Assembly (NCBI RefSeq): GCF_036226665.1
Contig: NZ_CP109007.1
Location: forward strand, 7,316,001-7,380,000
Direction: 5' to 3'
Origin: Streptomyces sp. NBC_00691
GTDB lineage: Bacteria; Actinomycetota; Actinomycetes; Streptomycetales; Streptomycetaceae
Length of the DNA: 64,000 nucleotides
In this document: positions 36,403-44,732 of the stretch, in pieces
How positions within the stretch are numbered: position 1 is the stretch's first letter
Layout: each line of letters begins with the position of its first letter
The notes under the pieces: generated by a model
Database searches by the model: none
Seen by the model: the letters and a program-made list of their open reading frames with translations, nothing else
Told to the model about the DNA's origin: nothing
Translations under genes and position numbers: made by a program

Positions 36403-36638
36403 ACGGCATCCCCCTCGACGAAGCCTAGACGCCGGGGCGGTCCGCGTCAGGAAGTCCGGTGCATCGGCGGCCGGTTGAAGGGACCACGGAAACGGCACCA
36501 CCGGCACCACCGGCACCGTGGGCGGCGTACGCGTTCCGCCCGGGACGAGGTCGTCGGGAGGCCGGCCGCCGTGGCATCGGGCCACGCCGTTCTCGATTTC
36601 TCGGGTGACGGACCCATCCGCCGGGTGGGTGACGCCGA

Positions 36639-38225
36639 ATGGCGGGTGTGAGCAGCTTCCGCACCACCCTCACCCGAACCTCTCTCGGGGCGCTCGCCGG
36701 CCTGCTGGCCGGCTTCACGGCGCTGACCGTGGCCGAGCTCGTAGCCGCGCTCGTCCGTCCGGCAGCGGGCCCGGTCACCGTGGTCGGGGGATCGGTCATC
36801 GACCTGACGCCCGCTGCGGTGAAGGACTTCGCGATCCGCACGTTCGGCGAGAACGACAAGGTCGTCCTCCAGCTCGGGATCGTCGTCCTGCTGGGGCTGT
36901 TCGCCGCCTTCCTGGGCGTCCTCGCACTGCGCCACCGGCGGACGGGTGCCGCCGGGGCGCTGCTGTTCGGCGTTCTCGGCGGCGTCGCCGCACTGAGCAG
37001 GCCCGACAGCGAGGGAGCCACCGACGTTCTGCCGTCTCTCGTGGGCGCGGTGGCGGGCGCCGCGGTGCTCTACCTCCTAGCGGGCAAAGCCACCCCCGCC
37101 TGCTCCCCGGACGGTGATCAGGGCATCGTCCGGGGCTGGAGCAGGCGGGGGTTCCTCACCGCGGCCACCGCCACCGCTGCCGTGGCCACCACGTCCGGAG
37201 TCCTGGGCCGGGTCATCGGCGTGCGGCGCGGCCAGGGCGCAGTCGCCTCCCGGAACCGTCTGGTTCTGCCGGCGGCCGTCTCGCCCGCACCTCCCGTTCC
37301 CGCGGGCGCACAGCTGAAGGTCGCGGGGATCAGCCCCTTCACCACGTCCCGTCAGGACTTCTACCGAGTCGACACCGCCCTCGTCGTCCCCAAGGTCGAC
37401 GCGGACACCTGGCGGCTCGCCATCCACGGCAAGGGCGTCCCGCGCTCCCGTACCTTCAGCCTCGAGGACCTCCTCGCCCGACCGCTCGTGGAACGCGACA
37501 TCACCCTGACCTGTGTGTCGAACGAGGTCGGCGGGCCCTATGTCGGCACCGCGCGCTGGCTCGGCGTACGTCTGGCCGACCTGCTCGCCGAATGCGGTGT
37601 CAGGCCACCCTCGGAAGGCGGCGAGGCCGATCAGCTCGTCGCACGTTCGGTGGACGGCATGACCCTCGGATCGCCTGTCGAGGACGTCATGGACGGGCGT
37701 GACGCCCTCCTCGCCGTCGGTATGAACGGAGAGCCCCTTCCCTTCGACCACGGCTTCCCCGTCCGCATGCTCGTCCCGGGCCTCTACGGCTACGTCTCCG
37801 CCTGCAAGTGGATCGAGGACATCGAGCTCACCACGTTCGACGCCTACGACGCCTACTGGGTCAAGCGGAAGTGGGCGCGGCGGGCACCGATCAAGACCCA
37901 GGCACGCATCGACACCCCCAAGCCCTTCGCCCGTCCCGCGGGCGGAACCGTCATGGTCGCCGGCGTCGCCTGGGCCCAGCGCCGGGGCATCACCCGCGTC
38001 GAGGTCCGCGTCGACGACGGCCCCTGGCAGGACGCCGATCTCGCCGCCGAAGCCACCCGCGACACCTGGCGTCAGTGGACCTACCCGTGGCGGGCCACCC
38101 CCGGCGGACACACCATCACCGTCCGCGCCACCGACGGAACCGGCCGGCCGCAGACCGAGCAGCGCGCACGCACGATCCCCGACGGGGCGAGCGGGTGGCA
38201 CAGCGTCTTCGTCACCGTCCCCTGA
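36639..38225 (+). CDS. Molybdopterin-dependent oxidoreductase, sulfite-oxidase-like, with membrane domain
   Basis: 528 residues. The first 150 form a four-helix membrane domain; then SRRGFLTAATATAAVA is an internal Tat-like motif before the catalytic part. The molybdopterin-binding core has DADTWRLAIHGKGV and the molybdenum-ligand Cys292 in LTCVSNEVGGPYVGTARWLGV, and the C-terminal Mo-co dimerisation domain begins about residue 415 (RITRVEVRVDDGPWQDADL). The reaction is unknown; relatives of this actinobacterial group reduce or oxidise sulfur or carbonyl groups outside the cell. ATG 36639. A fasciclin lipoprotein gene follows, as in many actinomycetes. Confidence 0.9.
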   Translation: MAGVSSFRTTLTRTSLGALAGLLAGFTALTVAELVAALVRPAAGPVTVVGGSVIDLTPAAVKDFAIRTFGENDKVVLQLGIVVLLGLFAAFLGVLALRHRRTGAAGALLFGVLGGVAALSRPDSEGATDVLPSLVGAVAGAAVLYLLAGKATPACSPDGDQGIVRGWSRRGFLTAATATAAVATTSGVLGRVIGVRRGQGAVASRNRLVLPAAVSPAPPVPAGAQLKVAGISPFTTSRQDFYRVDTALVVPKVDADTWRLAIHGKGVPRSRTFSLEDLLARPLVERDITLTCVSNEVGGPYVGTARWLGVRLADLLAECGVRPPSEGGEADQLVARSVDGMTLGSPVEDVMDGRDALLAVGMNGEPLPFDHGFPVRMLVPGLYGYVSACKWIEDIELTTFDAYDAYWVKRKWARRAPIKTQARIDTPKPFARPAGGTVMVAGVAWAQRRGITRVEVRVDDGPWQDADLAAEATRDTWRQWTYPWRATPGGHTITVRATDGTGRPQTEQRARTIPDGASGWHSVFVTVP

Positions 38226-38287
38226 GACCTTCCCGTCCCCTGAGGCCCCGTCCCCTGAGCCCCCTCCCCTGAGACCTTCCCGTCCCC
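38219..38287. repeat. Short direct repeats of CCCCTGAG
   Basis: CCCCTGAG occurs at 38219, 38237, 38252 and 38266. The first and fourth copies belong to a 22-bp exact direct repeat (38219-38240 and 38266-38287) that starts inside the last codons of the oxidoreductase gene. Slippage or a recent duplication is likely. Confidence 0.8.
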
Positions 38288-38378
38288 ACGGACCACCTGG
38301 TCGGCCCACAGGCCGAACCGGTGGCACCGCTCACCCTGAATCCATCCCGGAATCAGCACACCCAAGGAGAAAACGATC

Positions 38379-39029
38379 ATGAACAGCGCGAAGATCCGCC
38401 GTACCGCCATCGCCGTCACGGCCGCCGCCCTCCTGCCCTTCTCGCTGGCGGCCTGCTCCGGCTCCGGTGACGACACCAAGGCAGCGGCTCCCACCACGGC
38501 CACCCAGGACTCCGCCACGACCGGGGCGACCCCGACCGAGGACGCGATGACCGACGACCAGCCGTTCGGTCCGGCCTGTGCCGGAGTTCCCAAGGAGGGT
38601 GCGGGCTCCTTCGACGGCATGGCCAAGGACCCCGTCGCCACCGCGGCCTCGAACAACCCGGCGCTCTCCACGCTGGTCGCCGCCGTCCAGAAGGCCGGCC
38701 TGGTCGACACGCTCAACAACGCGCAGAACATCACCGTCTTCGCCCCGACGGACGCGGCCTTCGCGAAGATCCCCAAGGCCGACCTGGACAAGGTCCTCGC
38801 CGACAAGGCCACTCTGACCAAGATCCTCACGTACCACGTGGTGGGTCAGAAGCTCACCCCCGAGCAGCTGGAGAACGGCTCCTTCGAGACCCTGCAGAAG
38901 GGCATGGTCACCACCGCCGGCTCCGGCGAGGCGTACAAGGTGAACAACACGGCAGCCGTGGTCTGCGGGAACGTCAAGACGGCCAACGCCGACGTCTACA
39001 TCATCGACACCGTCCTGATGCCCAAGTAA
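38379..39029 (+). CDS. Fasciclin (FAS1) domain lipoprotein
   Basis: 216 residues. Lipoprotein signal with lipobox LAAC (Cys26), a Thr/Ala-rich linker, then one FAS1 domain: NPALSTLVAAVQKAGLVDTLNNAQNITVFAPTDAAFAKIPK, ILTYHVVGQKL and YIIDTVLMPK. It resembles mycobacterial MPT70/MPT83 surface proteins, which take part in adhesion. ATG 38379 with AAGGAGAAAACG, an excellent ribosome-binding site. The 150-base gap from the oxidoreductase gene suggests co-expression, and a terminator follows. Confidence 0.92.
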   Translation: MNSAKIRRTAIAVTAAALLPFSLAACSGSGDDTKAAAPTTATQDSATTGATPTEDAMTDDQPFGPACAGVPKEGAGSFDGMAKDPVATAASNNPALSTLVAAVQKAGLVDTLNNAQNITVFAPTDAAFAKIPKADLDKVLADKATLTKILTYHVVGQKLTPEQLENGSFETLQKGMVTTAGSGEAYKVNNTAAVVCGNVKTANADVYIIDTVLMPK

Positions 39030-39045
39030 CCGTCCGGCACCGAGA

Positions 39046-39092
39046 CGCCGGGCCCGGCACACGGGCCTCCCGAAGCGGCCCTGGGCCCGGCG
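39046..39092. terminator. Terminator between convergent fasciclin and DUF427 genes
   Basis: 10-bp arms CGCCGGGCCC (39046-39055) and GGGCCCGGCG (39083-39092) with a 27-base loop that can fold further. Confidence 0.75.
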
Positions 39093-39101
39093 CCTTGTCC
39101 C

Positions 39102-39584
39102 TCACCAACCCCAGGTGTCCGGGCCGCCCTTGAACGGTCCCTCGATCTCGGGCGTGATCCACCCGCCGTAGAAGTCGCCCTCCTGGGCGGTCACCACCTC
39201 GCCGTCGACCGCGCAGCGGACCAGGGACGGATAGAAGGCCAGGTACCCCCGGAGGGCTTCGTACGGGCCGAGGGGCCGCTCGTAGCTCCAGGCCGCGCGG
39301 GGGACCGAGACCCCGCCGGTGACCACGTCCCAGTACGATGCCGCGCCCTTCCACTCGCAGTGGGTCCGGCCCGCCCCGGCGCGCAGGAGCGAGGTGTCCA
39401 CGTCCTGTCGGGGCAGGTAGAAGACCGGGGGGTGGCTCGTCTCCAGGACCCGGAGGCTCGCGCAGGTGTCCGCCACCGGGTCGGAACCCACGGTGACCGT
39501 CACGCGGCGGCTGTCGGCCACCACTGAGGGAGGCCGCGGATAGTCCCACACGGACTCCTTCGGACCGGTCGGCACCAGGTTCAT
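39102..39584 (-). CDS. DUF427 protein
   Basis: 160 residues, cytoplasmic. The pattern ESVWDYPRPPSVVADSRRVTVTVG, VFYLPRQDV, THCEWKGAASYWDVV, AWSYERPLG and YLAFYPSLVRCAVDGE is the DUF427 (PF04248) beta-rich domain. No reaction is established for the family; the fold has a buried pocket. ATG 39584 is preceded by GGAGAGGAGG. The frame continues open upstream for 75 codons, but the sequence there is Arg/Pro/Gly-rich and unlikely. Confidence 0.92.
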   Translation of the reverse strand: MNLVPTGPKESVWDYPRPPSVVADSRRVTVTVGSDPVADTCASLRVLETSHPPVFYLPRQDVDTSLLRAGAGRTHCEWKGAASYWDVVTGGVSVPRAAWSYERPLGPYEALRGYLAFYPSLVRCAVDGEVVTAQEGDFYGGWITPEIEGPFKGGPDTWGW

Positions 39585-39797
39585 GGCGCCTCCTCTCCGT
39601 GGGTGCGGCTCTCCTTCGACTCTTCGCTCCCCACCCGGCCCGCGGATGCGGCCACGGCCTCCGGCCCCGGCCCTACGCGACGCCACGGCCTCCGGCCTCG
39701 GCTCCCCGGGCGTCGCCGCCGATCCCGGGGATTGCGGCATACGAGCTATTCCGCTTCGCGCTTCATCACATAGTCGGACCGTCGCTGTCCTACGGGC

Positions 39798-40340
39798 ATG
39801 ACGATCCACTCACCGCTCCGGCACCACCCCGCGCCACCTCGCAACCGGTCCTCCAGGCCCGCTCTTCCCCCGCCTGCCGACAGAGCCGCCCTCCGGCAGG
39901 CATGGCACCTGTCCGAGCGCCAGGTCGCCGACGCGTTCGGTGTGACAGCCGCGACCGTGCGGTCCTGGGAAGCGGGCCGCACCTCGCCCACCGGAAGGCG
40001 GCGCGCCGCCTACGCCGCCTTCCTGGGCGGCCTCGCCTCCGGCCTGGCGTCCGGGCTGAACGGGCCACCCGCGCAGGTGCCCCGCGCGGCCACCGGGGAC
40101 CGCCCTCGACAGCGGCGTTCCGATCCACTCCACCACTCCGCCGCGGCGGAGCCCCCCGGCCCCGTACCGGCGCAACGCGTCGCACGCCGTGCCGCCGAGC
40201 TCAAGGGACTGCCCGTGGGCGACGGCTTCGATCCCGTGTCCCCCGAGCGGAAGCGCAGGCTTCGTCTGACGGCCGCGGCCGTCGGCCTGTGGACCGTCGC
40301 CCTGCACCTCGTTCTGACGATGCCGGCACCCCCTCTCTGA
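39798..40340 (+). CDS. HTH (XRE-like) protein with C-terminal membrane helix
   Basis: 180 residues. After a Pro-rich start, residues 27-70 form a helix-turn-helix: ALRQAWHLSERQVADAFGVTAATVRSWEAGRTSPTGRRRAAYAAFL. A flexible linker follows, and a membrane helix near the end (about 158-175, LRLTAAAVGLWTVALHLVLTM). A DNA-binding domain tied to the membrane recalls RodZ or other membrane-bound regulators. Divergent from the DUF427 gene. ATG 39798. The target genes are unknown. Confidence 0.72.
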   Translation: MTIHSPLRHHPAPPRNRSSRPALPPPADRAALRQAWHLSERQVADAFGVTAATVRSWEAGRTSPTGRRRAAYAAFLGGLASGLASGLNGPPAQVPRAATGDRPRQRRSDPLHHSAAAEPPGPVPAQRVARRAAELKGLPVGDGFDPVSPERKRRLRLTAAAVGLWTVALHLVLTMPAPPL

Positions 40341-40353
40341 ACTCGGGTCACGG

Positions 40354-40388
40354 CCTGCCGCGGGACACCGGCGGTGTCCCGCGGCAGG
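40354..40388. terminator. Strong bidirectional terminator
   Basis: Perfect 16-bp arms CCTGCCGCGGGACACC (40354-40369) and GGTGTCCCGCGGCAGG (40373-40388) with a 3-base loop, in the gap between convergent genes. Confidence 0.93.
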
Positions 40389-40425
40389 AGGCCCGGTTGC
40401 CCGGAGACGTACGCACGCGGATCCG

Positions 40426-40785
40426 TCACACCAGGCCCGTGACGGTGACGCTCACCCGCGCCGCTCCGGCCGTCCGCCCCGGAAGCAGCGCCGCGAGGCG
40501 TGCCTCGACGACCGAGCGGACGGCCCGCGCGACGTCCACGGTCCGACTGGACCGCAGGACGACGAGACGGACCTCCACCCGCAAGGGCGAGGTGCGGTCG
40601 CCGCCGTGCACCCGGACTCCCGCCGAGGACGAGGAAGCGGCCGCCGCCGGTGAGGGGCGGCGCAGCCCGTCGCGCAGCAACCCCGACAGCCCCGGTCTCA
40701 GGAAGGCCACCCCCGGCACGTTCCTGGCCGCGCGGGCGATGTCGTCCGCGAGCGCGGAACGAGTGAGGGGCTGGGGACGGGTCAC
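40426..40785 (-). CDS. Asp23/Gls24-like protein, small
   Basis: 119 residues, cytoplasmic: RSALADDIARAARNVPGVAFLRPGLSGLLRDGLRRPS, a Ser/Ala linker, then VRVHGGDRTSPLRVEVRLVVLRSSRTVDVARAVRSVVEARLAALLPGRTAGAARVSVTVTGLV. The alternation and the AARxVPGVA start resemble the Asp23/Gls24 envelope-stress family. It is the last gene of the minus-strand arm; its ATG overlaps the stop of the anti-sigma/Asp23 fusion (ATGA). Likely cytoplasmic layer protein under the membrane (inferred from family). Confidence 0.75.
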   Translation of the reverse strand: MTRPQPLTRSALADDIARAARNVPGVAFLRPGLSGLLRDGLRRPSPAAAASSSSAGVRVHGGDRTSPLRVEVRLVVLRSSRTVDVARAVRSVVEARLAALLPGRTAGAARVSVTVTGLV

Positions 40786-41387
40786 GACTCACGTTCTTCC
40801 TGGCCATCTGCGGGACCGACGAGATCGCTGATGAGAATGTCCACCGCCGAGACGGACATGCCGAGTTCGCTCGTCGCCGCGGCCCGGACCGCGGCCCGGA
40901 TCCGGTCGGCGATCTCGGGCAGAACACCGTGCGCCGGCGCGTGCACCTCGATCCGGACCGCGACTTCCGGGGCGCGCGGCGTGAGTTCGAGGCGACAGGA
41001 CCCCGCGTGGACACCGGGAATCGTTTCGGCGGCTTCGCGAAGGCTGCGGGCGGCGACAGCCTCCATGATCGAAAGGTCCTCCCAGGGATCGCCGAGGGGG
41101 ATCGGCCGTCCTGGACGCAGTTCGAGCCGTACGACGTCCATCACCCGCCGCGTCAGCGCGGTCACGTCCGCGCCCTCGGGCTCCGTGGCCTCCCGCAGCC
41201 CGTGGACGGCCGACTCCAGCCGTTCCAGGTCCTCCACCTGGTGACGGCAGTGCTCACAGACCGTCAGGTGAGCGTCGTGCTCCTGCCTCTCCCACCGGTC
41301 CCAGAGCTCGGAGATCAGCCGTCCGCAGGGCAGTCGGGCATGGTCGTCGCCGGTGTCGTCCGCGGGCGGAGTGACGTGTGTGCTCAT
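40782..41387 (-). CDS. Zinc anti-sigma domain fused to an Asp23/Gls24 domain
   Basis: 201 residues. Residues 20-60 (LISELWDRWERQEHDAHLTVCEHCRHQVEDLERLE) carry His40-x3-Cys44-x2-Cys47, the ZAS/zf-HC2 signature of anti-sigma factors. Residues about 110-190 (MEAVAARSLREAAETIPGVHAGSCRLEL, VAVRIEVHAPAHGVLPEIADRIRAAVRAAATSELGMSVSAVDILISDLV) form an Asp23/Gls24 domain. It follows the ECF sigma gene with an ATGA overlap, the normal place for an anti-sigma gene. No membrane helix. So envelope layer and sigma control may be linked in one protein (inference). Confidence 0.85.
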   Translation of the reverse strand: MSTHVTPPADDTGDDHARLPCGRLISELWDRWERQEHDAHLTVCEHCRHQVEDLERLESAVHGLREATEPEGADVTALTRRVMDVVRLELRPGRPIPLGDPWEDLSIMEAVAARSLREAAETIPGVHAGSCRLELTPRAPEVAVRIEVHAPAHGVLPEIADRIRAAVRAAATSELGMSVSAVDILISDLVGPADGQEERES

Positions 41388-41968
41388 CGCCAGGCCCCCA
41401 GTGCTTGTGTCAGACAGCGTCGTGCGCGGAAGACGCGGGCTCGTACGGCTTCCTGACTGATGCCGACCGCGTCCGCGATGAATTCATAGGACTGACCGTC
41501 CACCTCCCGCAACACCCAGCATGCGCGTTGCTCGGCGGAGAGGAGATCCAGGGCACCGCGCAGCTCCCGGACCGCGTCCCGCCCCTCGGCGATCCTCGCG
41601 GGCGACACCGCGTGCTCGGCCGCCGCGACGTCGCCCGCCGCTTCCAGCGGCACCCCCGTGGTCCGGCCCCGCAGGATGTTGAAACACCGGTTGGTGACGA
41701 TGCGGTAGAGCCAGGTTCCGAAGGCGGAGCGGCCCTGGAAGTCGGGCAGTCGCCGCCACGCGCTGATGAGTGCCTCCTGGACGGCGTCCTCCGCTTCCGT
41801 ACGGCTGCTCAACAACCTGGTCGCAAGACGCAGCAGCATGGGTGTGTGGCGCTCGACGAGCACGGCGAACGCCTCCTCGTCGCCCTCCGCCGCTCTGGCC
41901 ACAAGGAGGACTTCACCTTCGGTGTGGCCGATGTCCGCTGGCGTGATGCCTGTGCCGACGCCCGTCAC
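41384..41968 (-). CDS. ECF RNA polymerase sigma factor of the Asp23 cluster
   Basis: 194 residues: region 2 (EGDEEAFAVLVERHTPMLLRLATRLLSSRTEAEDAVQEALISAWRRLPDFQGRSAFGTWLYRIVTNRCFNILR) and region 4 (LDLLSAEQRACWVLREVDGQSYEFIADAVGISQEAVRARVFRARRCL). GTG at 41968 has AGGAGAGGAG seven bases upstream and is preferred over GTG 42019. The next gene is its probable anti-sigma partner. Divergent from 42260, so the 290-base gap presumably carries promoters recognised by this sigma factor in both directions (inference). Confidence 0.92.
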   Translation of the reverse strand: MTGVGTGITPADIGHTEGEVLLVARAAEGDEEAFAVLVERHTPMLLRLATRLLSSRTEAEDAVQEALISAWRRLPDFQGRSAFGTWLYRIVTNRCFNILRGRTTGVPLEAAGDVAAAEHAVSPARIAEGRDAVRELRGALDLLSAEQRACWVLREVDGQSYEFIADAVGISQEAVRARVFRARRCLTQALGAWR

Positions 41969-42259
41969 TGGGCGGCTCCTCTCCTTCGCCTTCACCAGTG
42001 AGACACCGATGGGCTCCACTCGTTACGACCTCATTCGTGGCCGACGGGGGCGCGGATGCGCGGAACCTGTCTCCCGCGACCGCGGAGGCCGCTGGGAAGG
42101 CCGCCCGGAGCAGCGGAGCGGCCCGCACGGACGGGGGACCGCCGACCGGGCCCGCGGGGAAAGGCGGGGAGCTTGTCGTGATTCGGGCGTCACAGCTCCG
42201 CGTCGCCGGGGTCGAAGCGGGTGAGAACGGTTCAGCGATGCTCCACGAGAGGAAAGATC

Positions 42260-42772
42260 ATGACCGCTACCACCGCAGCAGTGTCGAGGAACGGGTCCGC
42301 CCCGCAGAAGGGCTCGGACGGACAGCCGTCCTCGGCCGGGCCGGGGGAGGGCGGGCACCACGACCGGCCGGCCGTGCTGCCGGTCGGCGAGCGCGGCAGG
42401 ACGGCGATCGGCGATGTCGTGGTCGTGAAGGTGGCGGGCATGGCTGCCCGGGAGATCCCGGGGGTCCACGACATGGGAGGCGGCCTCTCCCGAACCCTGG
42501 GTGTGGTGCGGGAGCGGGTCCCGGGCGGACGGCCGAACGTCGGGCGCGGAGTGAAGGTCGAGGTCGGCGAGCGGCAGGCGGCCATCGACCTGGAACTCGT
42601 CGTGGAGTACGGCGTCGCCATCACGGACGTGGCGCAGGACGTCCGGGAGAACGTCGTCGTGGCCGTCGAGCGCATCACAGGACTGGAGGTCGTCGAGGTG
42701 AACATCACCGTCAACGACGTCCACCTGCCGGAGGACGACAACGAGGCCCTGGCTGACTCACGGGTGGAGTGA
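42260..42772 (+). CDS. Asp23/Gls24 family envelope stress protein
   Basis: 170 residues, with a polar N-terminal tail of about 45 residues, then GRTAIGDVVVVKVAGMAAREIPGVHDMGGG, GVKVEVGERQAAIDLELVVEYGVAITDVAQDVRENVVVAVERITGLEVVEVNITVNDVHLPEDD, a canonical Asp23 domain. In Staphylococcus aureus Asp23 is an abundant cytoplasmic protein held at the membrane by AmaP. ATG 42260 with GAGAGGA. First gene of the plus-strand arm; next come DUF2273-like, Asp23/DUF6286-like and AmaP-like genes. Confidence 0.92.
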   Translation: MTATTAAVSRNGSAPQKGSDGQPSSAGPGEGGHHDRPAVLPVGERGRTAIGDVVVVKVAGMAAREIPGVHDMGGGLSRTLGVVRERVPGGRPNVGRGVKVEVGERQAAIDLELVVEYGVAITDVAQDVRENVVVAVERITGLEVVEVNITVNDVHLPEDDNEALADSRVE

Positions 42773-42824
42773 GACGACCGAGGCCCTCCGGAATGTCCCT
42801 CGACGAGTGGAACAAGGAACGGTA

Positions 42825-43010
42825 ATGACTCAGGCGTTCACGGGAATGACCGCGGGCATCGCCTTGGCCTTCGCGGCCTGCTTCGGTGGGGCGGGCGCGT
42901 TCCTGCTCGTCGCCACGCTGGGGGGAGCGGGATGGGCGATCGGAAGCTGGTTCGACTCGGGCGGCCGGGTCCGGGACCTTCGGGAGTCCTTCGAGCGGGG
43001 CCGACGATGA
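42825..43010 (+). CDS. DUF2273-like small membrane protein
   Basis: 61 residues with two membrane helices (about 8-24 and 27-43; FTGMTAGIALAFAACFGGAGAFLLVATLGGAGWAIGSWF) and a charged tail RVRDLRESFERGRR. Size, hairpin topology and position beside Asp23 fit DUF2273, which occurs in the Staphylococcus asp23 operon. ATG 42825 with AAGGAACGGTA. Its stop overlaps the start of the next gene (ATGA). Confidence 0.85.
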   Translation: MTQAFTGMTAGIALAFAACFGGAGAFLLVATLGGAGWAIGSWFDSGGRVRDLRESFERGRR

Positions 43011-44086
43011 CGGCAGCGGGGGACCGGGGGACCACCCGCGTCTCGGCGAGGGCGGTACGTTCGATCGCCGCCCTCGCGGCCGCCGAGGCGCTGCCCGCCG
43101 GGAGCACGGCGCACAGGACGACCACGACGTCTCGCGGAGACCGGACGCAGCCGCACATCGACGTGAGGCTGCACCACCCGGACTCCCTGGCCGACACGGT
43201 CGCGACCCTGCGAGAGTTCGTGGCCCGGCGCACACACGACCTGACGGGCCTTCCCTGCGCGCCGCCTGACATCCGCGTCACCGAGCTGACCCTGCCGCCC
43301 CCCAGGACACCTGCACGATCCTCGGGTGCCTCGGGTGCCTCGGGTGCCTCGGAGGCCGCCGCGCCACCGCCGCGGCCGCCACGGCGAGTCTGGTCGCAGC
43401 GGCGCGTTCCTGTCGCGGTCCTGTCCCTGTCGAGCTCCCTGGCTCTCGGCACCCTGGCCTTCGACATCGCCGGGAGGTGGTTTCCCGCGCTCCCGGAGAC
43501 AGCCTGGTGGACACCTCTCGTCACCTGGTCGACCCAGAGCACCTCAGTCACCCTCCTGCCCGTCCTCGGGGCAGGCGCGGCGCTCGCCTCAGGGGTGCTC
43601 CTGATCCTTCTGGCGGTCCTTCCGGGACACCGGCGTCGATGGACGGTCTCCTCCGCACCGTCTCTGACGGCATCCGTCGACCGCACGGTCCTCGAAGCCG
43701 TCCTCCGGGCTGCCGTGGGCGCCGTGAACGGCATCGGACCGGTCGCCGTACGGGTGAGTCGCCGGACCGTCACCGTACGGGCGACGCGGACACGCGGTGA
43801 CGGCGAAGCCGCCCTCGCCGGGGCGCGTGACGCCGCCGAGCGGGCGCTCACCGCCTGTCGCCTGGCGCGCCCGCCTCGACTGCGCGTCGTGATCGGCACC
43901 ACCACCTCAGAACCTCCGGTGCCGGGGAGGCAGGCGTCGCCCGGGCCGGTCGCGCCCTCGTCCGGCTCCGGCCCCCACCCCGGTCCGGTGCGACGGACGG
44001 GTGACGGGTCCGCGCGGTTCGGTGCCCCGAGGACAGCGCAAGACGACACTCCGTCGAGGACGATCCGCGAAGGAGTCGATTCGTGA
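43007..44086 (+). CDS. Asp23-like plus DUF6286-like membrane protein
   Basis: 359 residues. N-terminal 100 residues resemble a second Asp23 domain (TTRVSARAVRSIAALAAAEALPAG, IDVRLHHPDSLADTVATLREFVARRTHDLTG). A low-complexity Ser-Gly-Ala linker is coded by a 9-bp unit repeated three times (43322-43348). Two membrane helices follow (about 133-152 and 180-205), then a second cytoplasmic domain about 215-305 (VDRTVLEAVLRAAVGAVNGIGPVAVRVSRRTVTVRATRTRG) and a Pro-rich tail. ATG overlaps the upstream stop; its own stop overlaps the AmaP-like start as GTGA. Links the Asp23 layer to the membrane (inference). Confidence 0.82.
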   Translation: MTAAGDRGTTRVSARAVRSIAALAAAEALPAGSTAHRTTTTSRGDRTQPHIDVRLHHPDSLADTVATLREFVARRTHDLTGLPCAPPDIRVTELTLPPPRTPARSSGASGASGASEAAAPPPRPPRRVWSQRRVPVAVLSLSSSLALGTLAFDIAGRWFPALPETAWWTPLVTWSTQSTSVTLLPVLGAGAALASGVLLILLAVLPGHRRRWTVSSAPSLTASVDRTVLEAVLRAAVGAVNGIGPVAVRVSRRTVTVRATRTRGDGEAALAGARDAAERALTACRLARPPRLRVVIGTTTSEPPVPGRQASPGPVAPSSGSGPHPGPVRRTGDGSARFGAPRTAQDDTPSRTIREGVDS

Positions 44087-44685
44087 CATCGAGGCAGCTC
44101 ACGATGGTCAATCGGGCTTTCCTCGCCCTTTCGGGCCTCGTGTTGGCCGGGTGCGCGGTCGTATGGGCGCGCTTCCAGCTCGATCCGGCCGCCGCACGGG
44201 GCTCCGGCCGGCCGTGGCGCGCCTTCGGATCCGCCACGGACGTCCTGGCCGAGTGGCGCTCCCAGAACTGGTGGCCGGTGTCGGCGTGCGCGGTGGCAGC
44301 CGTGGCGTCCGTGCTCCTTGCGCTGTGGTGCGTACGCCAGGCGACGCGCGGCACCCGCGCGACGGTCCCGCTGGCGACGCGCGGCGCGGTCACACTGCGC
44401 AGCGCGCTGGAGAGGGCCGTCACGGAGGAGGTGCTGAAGACGGGAGAGGTGGCCGGCTGCCGGACCCGGATCACCAGCGAGGGCCGCCGCCTCCGCATGC
44501 GCATGAAGATCAGGCTGCACCGTGAGGCCACCCCCGACCGTGCCCTCGCTGCCCTCGGCAGGGTGCTGGCCCAGGTCGACGACATCATGGCCCCGCAGAC
44601 GGTCCGGGCTGACGTACGCTTCGCCTCCTCGGCCGGACGCGGTGCACGCCGAGGCGCTGTGCCGGGAAGACGAACTGTCCTATGA
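44083..44685 (+). CDS. AmaP-like alkaline shock membrane anchor
   Basis: 200 residues. Two membrane helices with an extracytoplasmic loop between them (about 12-29 and 67-86: AFLALSGLVLAGCAVVWARF, WWPVSACAVAAVASVLLALWC), then a cytoplasmic domain (TLRSALERAVTEEVLKTGEVAGCRTRITSEGRRLRMRMKIRLHREATPDRALAALGRVLAQVDDIM). AmaP of Firmicutes has the same plan and anchors Asp23. GTG 44083 coupled to the preceding gene. Last gene of the cluster; a small gene faces it. Confidence 0.85.
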   Translation: MTSRQLTMVNRAFLALSGLVLAGCAVVWARFQLDPAAARGSGRPWRAFGSATDVLAEWRSQNWWPVSACAVAAVASVLLALWCVRQATRGTRATVPLATRGAVTLRSALERAVTEEVLKTGEVAGCRTRITSEGRRLRMRMKIRLHREATPDRALAALGRVLAQVDDIMAPQTVRADVRFASSAGRGARRGAVPGRRTVL

Positions 44686-44732
44686 GCGCTGCGGGGAGAC
44701 GGATACGCCTTCCGTTCCGCCTGCCATGAGGC

